DNA from: Saprospiraceae bacterium
Lineage (GTDB): Bacteria; Bacteroidota; Bacteroidia; Chitinophagales; Saprospiraceae
Length of the DNA: 64,000 nucleotides
NCBI GenBank assembly: GCA_016715985.1
Contig: JADJXD010000001.1
Span: forward strand, 4,588,001 to 4,652,000
Direction: 5' to 3'
Below, piece after piece: positions 1 through 8,801 of the stretch. Under the pieces are notes generated by a model. The model was given only the letters and a program-made list of their open reading frames with translations, made no database searches and was not told where the DNA came from. Made by a program: the position numbers and the translations under genes. Within the stretch, counting starts at the first letter, position 1, and each line of letters begins with the position of its first letter.

Positions 1-77
1 TGCGGTGGTAAAAAAATATTTTTGCTATGCAAAGGATTGGTTAGTCTGTCCTCTAAAATCAGAATTGTTAGATATTC

Positions 78-656
78 CTACTTATTTGGAAATGCATATG
101 AAAGTGAAAGCCCGATGGAACTTGCAGAAAATTTTTCATCCGTTTCGGCTGTGTAGCTGATTGATGTGTAAGTCAAAGCTATCCACTTATAACCAAATTC
201 GAATCTTGGACCGACGGAACTTGTGAAATCTATATCAGGAGCAAAGCCATCCCCGCGGAATTTTACGCTTTGGTGGGATGTAATTCCCAATCCTATTCTA
301 AAATCTTCTTTTATCTTCAGGTATGGGATCAAATTAAATGGTATTCTTGTTAATCTGATATTTGCATTTTCAGCAGCAGTGGTGTTATACTTAATTCCGA
401 CAGATGCACGAAGCATCAGATTTTTTACCTTTGAAAATTCCAATTGTCCTCCCACAGCGAGATATCCTCCTTGTCCTGCTCTCATAGTTTGGTCTTCACC
501 GTTTGTGAAAAAGACCTTCAGTATTTCATCGCCACCGTATTCAAGTCCGCCTTCAATCAGGAATTTAGCTTTCAAGGGGGTTTCGGCTTCTTGCGAATAA
601 ACAATCGTAGATGCTAACATCAGGCTCAACTGAATAACCATAAATATTTTTCTCAT
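78..656 (-). CDS. Outer-membrane beta-barrel protein (putative)
   Basis: 192 aa. The N-terminus is a typical Sec signal peptide (MRK, hydrophobic core, cleavage near VYSQ-EA). The rest is alternating short amphipathic strands with Gly and aromatic residues, ending in an aromatic-rich strand (SLSYAFPNK), as expected of a small 8-10 strand outer-membrane barrel of the Bacteroidota 'outer membrane beta-barrel' type. No enzyme motif is visible and the ligand is unknown. It stands alone on the minus strand. Assignment rests on signal peptide plus strand pattern only. Confidence 0.65.
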   Translation of the reverse strand: MRKIFMVIQLSLMLASTIVYSQEAETPLKAKFLIEGGLEYGGDEILKVFFTNGEDQTMRAGQGGYLAVGGQLEFSKVKNLMLRASVGIKYNTTAAENANIRLTRIPFNLIPYLKIKEDFRIGLGITSHQSVKFRGDGFAPDIDFTSSVGPRFEFGYKWIALTYTSISYTAETDEKFSASSIGLSLSYAFPNK

Positions 657-1112
657 TTCTTTTTTGTTTTAATTTTATTTTGTTTGATGACCAGGAACGC
701 TGCACTGACAATATAAATCTTTGAAAGCGCCTGCAAATGTACACAGCACTTTTTAAATCATCGAGCATGAAAAGCGACTTTTTTTTGAAATTTTTTTGCA
801 AGATTTTTTTCAAATGGAGGGTGCAACGTTTAAAGCAATTAATCTTCATAAGTTTCTTTGAATACTGCTTTCATTTGTTATATTGATTCTTCATCAAAGT
901 TCCCGATAGATTGAGTGATTCGGTTCTTGTTTATGGTAAGAGTTTGGTTTGGCATTATTCATTTTGTCTGACTAACCAAGTCAAAACTAACATGAGTTCG
1001 AAATAATTTTATCATGCCTGAGTTTATAGCAGCAGACTGAATTTTAGAATTTTTTTGTATTCCCTACATATTTACACAGGTACCAACAAAATTTGGTTTT
1101 AGTTTCAGAAAT
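657..1112. other. Intergenic stretch without recognised gene
   Basis: Very AT-rich spacer upstream of the barrel protein. It contains runs of T and A near 776-815. I found no convincing reading frame, RNA gene or strong terminator here. Confidence 0.5.
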
Positions 1113-1301
1113 TCATACAAAAATTGATTCAGAATTGAAGGAGACTTGACCTGTTGAAATGTCGTGATTACTGCCACCAATTCGGATTTGCCCGCTTTCA
1201 ATCAGTTTTTTTTTAAGCGCATCCTGTCTGACGACTTGCTTTTCCACTGAAGACAATCCATCCATTACTTCGTTATGAAGCCAAATATTGAATAGTTCTG
1301 C
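1113..1301 (-). pseudogene. C-terminal fragment resembling a beta-carbonic anhydrase
   Basis: On the minus strand, directly after the TGA of the P-type ATPase and in the same frame, an open stretch of about 62 codons runs to a TGA at 1113-1115. It reads like the tail of a beta-class carbonic anhydrase: a helix (SVEKQVVRQDALKKKLIESG) followed by an edge strand with I-R-I-G-G-S-x-H-D-I-S-T-G-Q-V-S-F, similar to the family's 'KIVGAxYDxxTGKVxF' ending. None of the zinc-binding part (CxDSR, HxxC) is present, so it can only be a remnant or a coincidental resemblance. An internal ATG would give a 50-residue peptide. Confidence 0.4.
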
Positions 1302-3866
1302 TCAATGCATTCTTCTCTTGATTAATTTTTCCAATTCTACTGCCCAAAAAACAATACTTGAAAGAGCAATGCAAAGAGCTAACTCAGCAAGTGACAAGGA
1401 TTGTGTCCTGAAAATATCCTGCAAAAATGGAGTGTAAATGACAGCAATCTGTAATACAAAAGTGCTAAATACTGCTCCGACTAATTGTTTGTTTCCGAAA
1501 ATACCCTGTTTGAAAATGGACTGCCGGTCACTACGAATAGCCATGACATGAGCCATTTGTGAAAAACTCAGGATGGTAAAAACCATGGTTTGCCAATTTG
1601 TATTCTCCTTATGAATTTCGTACCATTGAGTAGCAATACAAACAACGGCCATCAGTAATCCAACCCATAAAATATGTTTTCCTATACCGCCCGCAAAAAT
1701 ACTTTCATTGGTTTTTCTCGGAGGGCGTTTCAAAATATCTGCTTCAGCCGGTTCCGCTGCCAGGGCTAAACCAGGCAAACCATCAGTAACTAAATTTACC
1801 CATAAAATATGAATGGGCAAAAGTGGAATAGGCAGTCCTACAAGTGGAGCTAAAAAAATAGTCCATACTTCGCCGCTGTTGCAGGTCAGCGCATATTTGA
1901 TAAACTTCCTGATATTATCAAAAATTCTTCTTCCTTCACGTACAGCCCGAATGATGGTAGCAAAATTATCGTCCAGCAAAATCATATGTGCCGCTTCTTT
2001 ACTCACATCTGTCCCCGTGATTCCCATGGCTACTCCTATATTTGCTCTTCGCAATGCTGGAGCGTCATTCACCCCATCTCCTGTCATGGCTACAAAGTGA
2101 TTTTTGTTTTGCAGCGCTTTCACAATATTCAGTTTTTGTTCGGGTGATACGCGGGCATACACTTTTATGTTTTCAATTTCTTTTTCAAACGCATCTTCCG
2201 AAAAATTGGCCAGTTCAGTTCCGGTAATTATTCGGTCAGTAGGGTAGCGTAAAATTCCGGTTTCGTTGGCAATGGCTTTTGCAGTAATCGGGTGGTCACC
2301 TGTTATCATTACAGGTGTAATACCTGCTGTATGACAATCAGCTATCCCTTGTATTGCTTCGGGTCTTGGAGGGTCAATCATTGCAGCCAGCCCGCTAAAA
2401 TGAAAATCATTTTCAATTGATTCTACTGAAATTGTTTCAGGTAAAACATCTACAAATTTTACTGCAAAAGCCAGCACCCTTTGCCCCTGTTGTGCAAATT
2501 TTTCTGTTGCTGCAGTGATGTCCGGTATATCAGCATTATTGCAAATGCTTAAAATATTTTCTACGGCACCTTTGCAAACAATCAACCACTGATTTTGATA
2601 TGGAAAAATGGTTGTCATTCGCTTGCGTACCGAATCAAAAGGCAATTCTAGTGACCGTTTAAAGTTATTCAGCCATAACGGATCATAATTTTTATTTTTT
2701 CTGGTGTATTCTACCAAAGCCGTTTCTGTCGGATCGCCTTTCAGGTTATCATTTTCATCTACGACAACATCGTGATTAAGTTCCATTGCAAGCATCAATA
2801 ATTGTTCTGCCGAAAACTCATGGATGGATACTGCACCTGACGAAACCCATACATCAGTCACGGTCATTTTATTTTGAGTGATGGTGCCGGTCTTATCAGA
2901 ACAGATATATGTTACAGATCCTAAAGTTTCAACTGCGGGCAACCTTCTTATAAGGGCATTTTTTCGAGCCATCCTTTTTGCCCCTAATGCCAGAGCAATG
3001 GTAATCACAGCCGGCAGTGAAGAAGGAATTGCTGCCACTCCTACGGCAATGGCTGTCAGCAGCATTTTACCCACTTCTTCACCCCGCCACATACCAAGAC
3101 CAAAAAGTACTCCGCAAATAAATATGATGAATACAGTTAACTTTTTGCCAAAATCCGCTAATCGCTTTTGCAATGGAGTCTGGCTTTCATCTTCCTGAAG
3201 GAGTTGGGCAATGCGACCTATTTCAGTGTTCATTCCGGTGGCAACCGCAATGCCTTCACCCCGGCCATATGTAACAATGGTGGTTTTATAAGCCATATTG
3301 AAGCGGTCTCCAAGTGGTGAATTTTCTGCAATTATTTCTTCTGTGTTTTTTTCTACAGCATTGGACTCTCCCGTGAGAGATGCTTCTTCTATTTTCAATG
3401 CGTGCACCTCGGTGAGTCGAATGTCTGCCGGAACCAACATTCCCGCTTCAAGTATTATAATGTCTCCTGGGACCAATTCAGAAGCGGGAAGTTGCATAAT
3501 ATTTCCTCCCCGACGAACTGTGGCTTTGTGCGAAGCCATTTTTCTTAATGCTGCGATCGCTTTTTCGGCTCGGTATTCCTGCATAAAACCAATCACCGCA
3601 TTCAAAATAACAATCGCCAGGATGACAATGGTGTCCTTAATATCACCTATTGCCAAAGCAATACCGGCAGCAACCAACAAAACAATAATCATCACATCTT
3701 TAAACTGATGCAGCAAAAGAACAAAAACCGAAATTTTCTTTTTTTCGGTGAGTTCGTTTTTGCCGTATTGTAATTGTCGTTCTTCAGCAGTCGTTGTACT
3801 TAAACCCCTGTTACTTGTGTTAAACAGTTGATAAATTTCGGAAACGGGCACAAGATGATAATTCAC
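1302..3866 (-). CDS. P2-type cation-transporting ATPase (Ca2+-ATPase-like)
   Basis: 854 aa, full family length. Order: N-terminal cation-ATPase domain, actuator with TGES at residues 165-168, phosphorylation motif DKTGTIT with Asp324, nucleotide domain, hinge GDGVNDAP, then the C-terminal membrane helices. The M5/M6 ion-site residues of SERCA-type pumps are kept (NSGE in M5, N-L-V-T-D in M6). In M4 the usual PEGLP is P-S-S-L-P, so the Glu that completes calcium site II is Ser282. Calcium export is therefore the best guess, but stoichiometry or ion may differ. It sits alone, with a carbonic-anhydrase-like remnant immediately downstream in frame. Confidence 0.85.
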   Translation of the reverse strand: MNYHLVPVSEIYQLFNTSNRGLSTTTAEERQLQYGKNELTEKKKISVFVLLLHQFKDVMIIVLLVAAGIALAIGDIKDTIVILAIVILNAVIGFMQEYRAEKAIAALRKMASHKATVRRGGNIMQLPASELVPGDIIILEAGMLVPADIRLTEVHALKIEEASLTGESNAVEKNTEEIIAENSPLGDRFNMAYKTTIVTYGRGEGIAVATGMNTEIGRIAQLLQEDESQTPLQKRLADFGKKLTVFIIFICGVLFGLGMWRGEEVGKMLLTAIAVGVAAIPSSLPAVITIALALGAKRMARKNALIRRLPAVETLGSVTYICSDKTGTITQNKMTVTDVWVSSGAVSIHEFSAEQLLMLAMELNHDVVVDENDNLKGDPTETALVEYTRKNKNYDPLWLNNFKRSLELPFDSVRKRMTTIFPYQNQWLIVCKGAVENILSICNNADIPDITAATEKFAQQGQRVLAFAVKFVDVLPETISVESIENDFHFSGLAAMIDPPRPEAIQGIADCHTAGITPVMITGDHPITAKAIANETGILRYPTDRIITGTELANFSEDAFEKEIENIKVYARVSPEQKLNIVKALQNKNHFVAMTGDGVNDAPALRRANIGVAMGITGTDVSKEAAHMILLDDNFATIIRAVREGRRIFDNIRKFIKYALTCNSGEVWTIFLAPLVGLPIPLLPIHILWVNLVTDGLPGLALAAEPAEADILKRPPRKTNESIFAGGIGKHILWVGLLMAVVCIATQWYEIHKENTNWQTMVFTILSFSQMAHVMAIRSDRQSIFKQGIFGNKQLVGAVFSTFVLQIAVIYTPFLQDIFRTQSLSLAELALCIALSSIVFWAVELEKLIKRRMH

Positions 3867-4416
3867 ACTTTTTAATTTGATTTATAACTTATTATTTTAG
3901 ATTTTCTATTTCCAATTCACCTGTATTGTACATTCTCATTACCATCTGCTCTTTTGACTGTCATTATTTTCCAGTTTCCGCTACGTTTTCGGACTTTCCC
4001 ACTTTACGATAAGTAAACAACTTTTTTAAGTATCATATTGAGTCTTTCTATATTTACGCGAGTTCGATGAATAATACATTTATTTACAATATATTACGAA
4101 TAGAAATGATAGAAGTTCCACATAAAATACCCCAAATGGGTATAATATTTGTAGCCCCGGATTCGAACCCTGGGTCAAAAATGGAAATAGCACCTAATTT
4201 TGGCGTGATTTTTGCCAAAAAATGCAAAAATCCCGCCTGCTCCGATGCAGGCAGGCATGACAAAATTATCTCGAATTCACGTAATATAATATACAAATTT
4301 AAGAGTACAACTAAAACTTATAAATGATTCAAATCACATCTTTGGATGATGATTATGTACTTAATACTTTTGATTAGTGTACCCACATCATTTAAATTTG
4401 CTATCGTCCAGTTATG
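3867..4416. other. Intergenic region with hairpin and tRNA-like fragment
   Basis: No convincing gene. The stretch has two notable pieces: a T-arm-like sequence on the minus strand around 4151-4175 (loop TTCGAAT, but poorly paired stem and no matching acceptor), and a GC-rich hairpin at 4235-4252 within otherwise AT-rich DNA. The short open frames here show no protein-like composition. Confidence 0.45.
4235..4252. repeat. GC-rich hairpin
   Basis: Perfect 6-bp stem GCCTGC / GCAGGC with loop TCCGAT, extended by nearby GCAGGCAGGCATG. The strong GC contrast with its surroundings suggests an interspersed intergenic repeat unit rather than a terminator, because no T-run follows on either side. Confidence 0.45.
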
Positions 4417-4830
4417 CTATTTATCCTGAAGTACAATTGTTATGAGTTTTTCCAACACCTGCGTATCAATATCCGACAATTTATTAATATAAAGACAACC
4501 AGCTCCCGTTTTAAACTTGCCCAGCTTTTCAAGTGAGTCTGCATGTTTGTTAATGTCAAAGACAAGGTGCAATGAAAGTTTTGCTTTTCGAGGAGAAAAT
4601 CCCAAAAGAAACCATTCCACTTCTCTGCCTGTTTTGGGGCTTTTGTAGATTTTGTTACCAAATCCGATGAGTGAAGGGCCCCACATTCTGGGCTCTTCAC
4701 CACTAAGTTTTTTCATTAATTCAAGAATAACAAAACAGTCTTTCCGCTGCTGTTCGTCTTGTACTTTTAGTATAAAGTCCTCTACGTTTTCAGAAGTTTG
4801 TTGCGTTTTTATTTGTACTATTTTTGCCAT
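4417..4830 (-). CDS. DUF1801 (YdhG-like) domain protein
   Basis: 137 aa. It matches the DUF1801 family pattern: N-terminal helices (VEDFILKVQDEQQRKDCFVILELM), then W-G-P-S-L-I-G-F-G, W-F-L-L-G-F-S-P-R-K, and a C-terminal helix after a G-x-G-C-L-Y-I-N-K segment. Family members are small cytosolic proteins of the YdhG fold with no firmly established reaction. The start is the first Met of the domain (MAKIVQIKTQQ). It stands alone, with untranslated spacers over 400 bp on both sides. The family call is secure, the function unknown. Confidence 0.85.
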   Translation of the reverse strand: MAKIVQIKTQQTSENVEDFILKVQDEQQRKDCFVILELMKKLSGEEPRMWGPSLIGFGNKIYKSPKTGREVEWFLLGFSPRKAKLSLHLVFDINKHADSLEKLGKFKTGAGCLYINKLSDIDTQVLEKLITIVLQDK

Positions 4831-5309
4831 ATTCGGGTAATTAATTGTTTTATTATAAGTTAAAAGTCATACGATTTGTCTGTAATTATGGTCATCCCAT
4901 ACACAATGATTCCCTAAAATTGACAAAACTATTAGGGTGCAAAGGAGAAGATATTTCACAAATATAGCAATCCATTTATATACAACGTACTCACACAGTA
5001 CAACTTTGTACATATCAAAAAATGGGTCTGTTCCGAAAAGTGAAACTTTAGAAAGAAAAAAAATATTTTTTACTAAATTGATAATCAGTGATATATATTC
5101 AAGGCCAAGGCACGAAACGATAGATTGTAAAATAAAAGGTATTTTATGAGAAGCATTAAAGATGTACAGAAATATTTTCCATTTAACAAGTCATCAGACC
5201 TGCTTTTTAAGCGAACAAGGTAGTTTTGATTTGTATATTTTTTAGTGGCGGTTATCACTTTTTGAGCCGAGCCTTTATAAATGCGATGCTATCAGTTTGA
5301 TGTAGTCTA
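4831..5309. other. Intergenic region, nothing recognised
   Basis: About 480 bp of AT-rich sequence between the kai-operon kinase and the DUF1801 gene. It would contain the 3' end of the kai transcript and the promoter of the DUF1801 gene. No hairpin followed by a T-run and no protein-like frame was found. Confidence 0.4.
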
Positions 5310-6560
5310 TCAAATCGCAGGAATATAAATATCAAATGTTGTGCCTACATTTAATTTGCTGTTGGCTGTTATAATACCGCCGTGGTTATTGATAATTTTT
5401 TTTACGATAGCAAGTCCGATACCAGTCCCCTTAAATTCAGATTGATCATGAAGCCGATAGAATATTTCAAATATTTTTTCATTATATTTCGGATCAAAGC
5501 CGATGCCGTTGTCAGAAACAGAAATATGACAATACTTCTTTTGAGGGGAAAGTTTATCGTTGTTAAAAACCTTGCCGGATGCTGTTTCACTCTTAATAAT
5601 GATGTGTGGCGGCTGTATGGACTTGGAAAATTTTAGTGCGTTTCCTATCAGATTGTGCAGGAGTTGACGGAATTGAAAAGGAATGACATTGATCATATGG
5701 AGTTCGGATACTTCAAGGGTTGCGTGTTTTTCGTTTAATTCTTCCTGTAAATCATCCATCACTTCTTTCATTATTAAATTGAAGTCAGTGTTTTCAAATT
5801 TAAGATCTTTTTTATTTGTACGTGAATAGGCAAGTAAATCCTGAATTAGTGTCTGCATACCTTGTGCTGCATCCTGTATCCTGTTCAAATAACCTCTACT
5901 GTTTTCGGATAAATTAGTTTTTTCTTTTTCCGCAATGCGTGATATAAAAATTTGAATTTTACGAAGCGGACCCTGTAAATCGTGACTGGTAATATAAGCA
6001 AAGGCTTGAAGTTCAGTATTCATTTTTTCTAACTCCGCATTTTTCTCAATCAGAATTTCTTCTTGTTTCTTTTTTTCGGTTAAGTCGGTTATAATCATAC
6101 CAACCGTTGGGATTGCAGGAAATAATGAGGTCAGTGAAATATATACAGGAATTGTTTTATTTCCAATCAATAAATTTATTTCGCCTTTTGATTTTGCTGT
6201 TAATCCCTGATTAAAAATTTCATGGAATGTTTCTTTGGATTCAGGATGTATATATTGAAAAAATGAAGTTCCGATGACGTTTTCATATGGTAGGTTTAAA
6301 AGCTCAGGAAAATAATTATTTGTATAGACGACAATTGCATCTCCGGATAAGTTAAGTGCACCTTCTCCAAAACTTTCAACCAAAACTCTGTAAGCATAAT
6401 CTACAGTTCGAAGAGTGAAAATTTCTGATTGTTTATTTGTCTTTAACGCAAAAGCATCCACTTCCCCTCCTTTAATGGCTTCAATTAACTGCTCGTATTC
6501 ATCCAGACGGCTTTCCAGCTCTATTATTTTTAATTCGGATTGTTCAGCAGATAATTTCAT
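5310..6560 (-). CDS. PAS-domain sensor histidine kinase of the kai operon
   Basis: 416 aa, soluble (no membrane helix). N-terminal coiled coil (about 1-30), PAS domain (about 55-160), second coiled coil (160-185), HisKA with the phospho-acceptor His193 in S-H-D-L-Q-G-P-L, then the HATPase with N-box (N303/N307), G1 box D350-N-G-I-G-F and G2 box GTGIGLAI at 378-385. It is the last gene of the kaiC-kaiB-kaiB operon, 12 bp after the second kaiB, so it probably reads the state of the Kai proteins, in the role that SasA has in cyanobacteria. Unlike SasA it has a PAS and not a KaiB-like sensor domain. No response regulator lies next to it. Confidence 0.88.
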   Translation of the reverse strand: MKLSAEQSELKIIELESRLDEYEQLIEAIKGGEVDAFALKTNKQSEIFTLRTVDYAYRVLVESFGEGALNLSGDAIVVYTNNYFPELLNLPYENVIGTSFFQYIHPESKETFHEIFNQGLTAKSKGEINLLIGNKTIPVYISLTSLFPAIPTVGMIITDLTEKKKQEEILIEKNAELEKMNTELQAFAYITSHDLQGPLRKIQIFISRIAEKEKTNLSENSRGYLNRIQDAAQGMQTLIQDLLAYSRTNKKDLKFENTDFNLIMKEVMDDLQEELNEKHATLEVSELHMINVIPFQFRQLLHNLIGNALKFSKSIQPPHIIIKSETASGKVFNNDKLSPQKKYCHISVSDNGIGFDPKYNEKIFEIFYRLHDQSEFKGTGIGLAIVKKIINNHGGIITANSKLNVGTTFDIYIPAI

Positions 6561-6572
6561 TTTCTAAGGTTA

Positions 6573-6902
6573 TCAATTTGCTAATGTTATGCCCAATGCT
6601 TTCATAACTTGTTTCGTATCAGATAAAGTACCTACCAATGTTCTTATTGGCAAAGGTGATTTTTTTATAAGTGAAGGGCTAAAAACAATTTGTTTTTCTG
6701 AAGCAAGCTTGGGGTTTTTGTATATATCTATGATTTCCAGTTCGTAAGAATCTTTTAAATATTCTTCACACAGGGATGTTATATTTTCTATTGCTTCCAT
6801 TGATTTTTGTGACATACCTGTAACGTAGAGTTTAAGAACTAACTTGCCTTCGATAACTAATTTGTAAGGTGCTTCTTCTTTCATGTTAAAATAATTTTTC
6901 AA
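6573..6902 (-). CDS. kaiB: KaiB-family protein, second copy
   Basis: 109 aa with thioredoxin-like KaiB sequence: L-K-L-Y-V-T-G at the first strand, then Y-E-L-E-I-I-D-I-Y-K-N-P-K-L-A and S-P-S-L-I-K-K. It is more diverged from cyanobacterial KaiB than its neighbour: the family's A-T-P-T-L is S-P-S-L and the R-K-I-I-G-D-L-S motif is R-T-L-V-G-T-L-S. The first Met overlaps the upstream kaiB stop by 17 bp. The internal Met at 6884 (MKEEAP) would give almost no overlap and is an equally likely start. Together with the other copy it suggests two KaiB paralogues acting on one KaiC. Confidence 0.85.
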   Translation of the reverse strand: MKNYFNMKEEAPYKLVIEGKLVLKLYVTGMSQKSMEAIENITSLCEEYLKDSYELEIIDIYKNPKLASEKQIVFSPSLIKKSPLPIRTLVGTLSDTKQVMKALGITLAN

Positions 6903-7185
6903 TGACCGGACGGATATTCAAGCCAACTAACACTTTATCTTCATTTGAAAGGTCTCCGATTATTTTTCTCAACGGTTCAGGAACTTTTCTCACCAAGGTT
7001 GGTATTGCAAATATCTGGTCCCCTTCAGCTAATTGTGGATTTTTTAAAATGTCAATGACCTCAATAACATATCTGCCTTCTAAATGTTGTTTGCAATATT
7101 TGGTTATATTCTTTAATGCAAGTATCGAATTGGCTGTTTGTCCGGCTACGTATAAACGCAATTCCCATTTTTCCTGTTTAGACAT
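6886..7185 (-). CDS. kaiB: KaiB circadian-clock family protein
   Basis: 99 aa, the usual KaiB length. All family landmarks are visible: L-R-L-Y-V-A-G-Q-T-x-N-S, V-I-D-I-L-K-N-P-Q-L-A-E-G-D-Q-I, A-I-P-T-L and R-K-I-I-G-D-L-S. In cyanobacteria KaiB binds the CI ring of KaiC after a fold switch and promotes dephosphorylation; here only binding to the neighbouring KaiC homologue can be inferred. It begins 6 bp after kaiC, so the two are surely co-transcribed. No kaiA is present. Confidence 0.92.
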   Translation of the reverse strand: MSKQEKWELRLYVAGQTANSILALKNITKYCKQHLEGRYVIEVIDILKNPQLAEGDQIFAIPTLVRKVPEPLRKIIGDLSNEDKVLVGLNIRPVIEKLF

Positions 7186-7191
7186 GTTTTT

Positions 7192-8640
7192 TTATTTTTT
7201 GCTGTTGCTTGTGAAATGAATTCCCTTACTGGTAATAGTGAAATTCTGTTGATCGTTTGAGTGACTCATGCCTCTCGATTTTATAATTAGCAAATTGCGC
7301 ACCCTTTCATTGTTGCGTTCTTCGTTCTTTAAGTTGATCCATGTATCAGCAAGAGAAGATACTGCATCTACGGCTGAACTGTTGTGCTCAGAATGACTGT
7401 CTTGAGTAAGCGCTGTAAATAATGCATTGATCTGATTTATTTTAAGCGTATCCATTAATCTTATCAACATTGCACGAACTTCATTGCTGTTCCCTATAGT
7501 TATCAGACTACTGATGGGGTCAATAATGACTGTGCGTGGTTTAAGCTCCGCCAATAATTTATTTATAATCATGAGGTGCATTTCCAGTCCTTGCAAGGCA
7601 GGTCGAGATGCATGAATGTGGAGTAGTTTTGAATTAATTGCTTGCTTGAAATTAATTCCGATAGTTGCCATATTTCTAACCAGTTGGTCGGGTGTTTCTT
7701 CAAAGGAGAAAAAGAGGGTCGGTTCTTTCCGTGTACAACTGCTCATTGCAAAGTGACTGGCAAGAATAGTTTTTGAAGTGCCGGCTTTGCCCGTTATGAG
7801 GGTGCTGCTTGCACGGTAAATTCCTCCTGTAGAAAATGTATTGTCTAAATCAGTTAAACCCGTGGATATAATTTCTGTAGATGATTTGTAATCCAACTTC
7901 AAAGATGTGACGGGTAAGACTGAAATGCCATTTTCATCAATGAGAAAAGGGTATTCATTTGTTCCGTGTATGCTGCCACGATATTTTATGATTCGCAATC
8001 TGCGTGTTGCAATTTGTTCTATCACCCGAAAATCAAGAAGTATCACGCAATCGGAAACATATTCTTCCAAACCTTGTCGGGTTAATGAACTTTCCCCTCT
8101 TTCTCCCGTAATGATTGCTGTTACTCCCTTTTCTTTGAGCCACGTAAATAATCTTCGGATTTCTGAACGAAGTAAGGCCATGTTGTCCATTCCGGAAAAT
8201 AACGATTCGATGGTGTCAAGTACTACCCGTTTTGCTCCAATGGAATCAATGGCATAATTTAGCCGTATAAAAAGTCCTTCTAAATCATATTCGCCCGTTT
8301 CTTCTATTTCTGATCGTTCGATACGAACATGGTCAATCCGAAGTTTATTTTCTGCTATCAATTTTTCAAAGTCAAACCCTAATGAGTTAAAATTTTGGGT
8401 GAGGTCACTTGCAGATTCTTCAAAGCTCATGAATACGCCCGGCTCATTATAATCTGTAATCCCTTTTACCAGAAACTGTGCTGCAAATAAAGTTTTGCCA
8501 CAACCTGCACTACCACAAATAAGGACAGGACGTCCTTTGGGGAAACCTCCGTTTGTGATTTCATCCAGTCCGCTTATACCGGTGGGTGTTTTCTGTAAGG
8601 TTTCGTGTTCGTTTTTTTTCATAGAGTTAAATACTTTCAT
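7192..8640 (-). CDS. kaiC: KaiC-family tandem RecA-fold ATPase
   Basis: 482 aa, slightly shorter than cyanobacterial KaiC (about 519). CI domain: Walker A GSAGCGKT at 43-50, catalytic Glu pair E74-E75, Walker B Asp142. CII domain: Walker A GKAGTSKT at 284-291 and Glu pair E314-E315 in FFSFEET. The phosphorylation loop aligns as A-V-S-S-L-A-D-T, so the equivalents of Ser431/Thr432 are Ser428/Ser429: autophosphorylation is possible, but the Thr is replaced. The long C-terminal A-loop tail that KaiA binds is short here. It heads the kai operon; a second start at 8622 (MKKNEHE) is possible. It likely acts as a timing or stress switch with the two KaiB proteins and the kinase. Confidence 0.92.
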   Translation of the reverse strand: MKVFNSMKKNEHETLQKTPTGISGLDEITNGGFPKGRPVLICGSAGCGKTLFAAQFLVKGITDYNEPGVFMSFEESASDLTQNFNSLGFDFEKLIAENKLRIDHVRIERSEIEETGEYDLEGLFIRLNYAIDSIGAKRVVLDTIESLFSGMDNMALLRSEIRRLFTWLKEKGVTAIITGERGESSLTRQGLEEYVSDCVILLDFRVIEQIATRRLRIIKYRGSIHGTNEYPFLIDENGISVLPVTSLKLDYKSSTEIISTGLTDLDNTFSTGGIYRASSTLITGKAGTSKTILASHFAMSSCTRKEPTLFFSFEETPDQLVRNMATIGINFKQAINSKLLHIHASRPALQGLEMHLMIINKLLAELKPRTVIIDPISSLITIGNSNEVRAMLIRLMDTLKINQINALFTALTQDSHSEHNSSAVDAVSSLADTWINLKNEERNNERVRNLLIIKSRGMSHSNDQQNFTITSKGIHFTSNSKK

Positions 8641-8801
8641 TCAAAAGAAAAATATTTGGCGAAAGGTAACATAAAAAACTTAAGCATGAATTAAAACGAA
8701 GTATTATTTCATTGCCGAGTGATTCAACAAGTCATAAATTGCAGATACTTCAATATTACTATTTTAAAATTTTGTATTTATCAAGGTATTTAGATAAATA
8801 T

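Noticed and set aside
4067..4327. Overlapping open frames on both strands in the 3.9-4.4 kb gap
   Set aside because: They overlap each other, have no protein-like composition, and include the GC hairpin and T-arm-like fragment.
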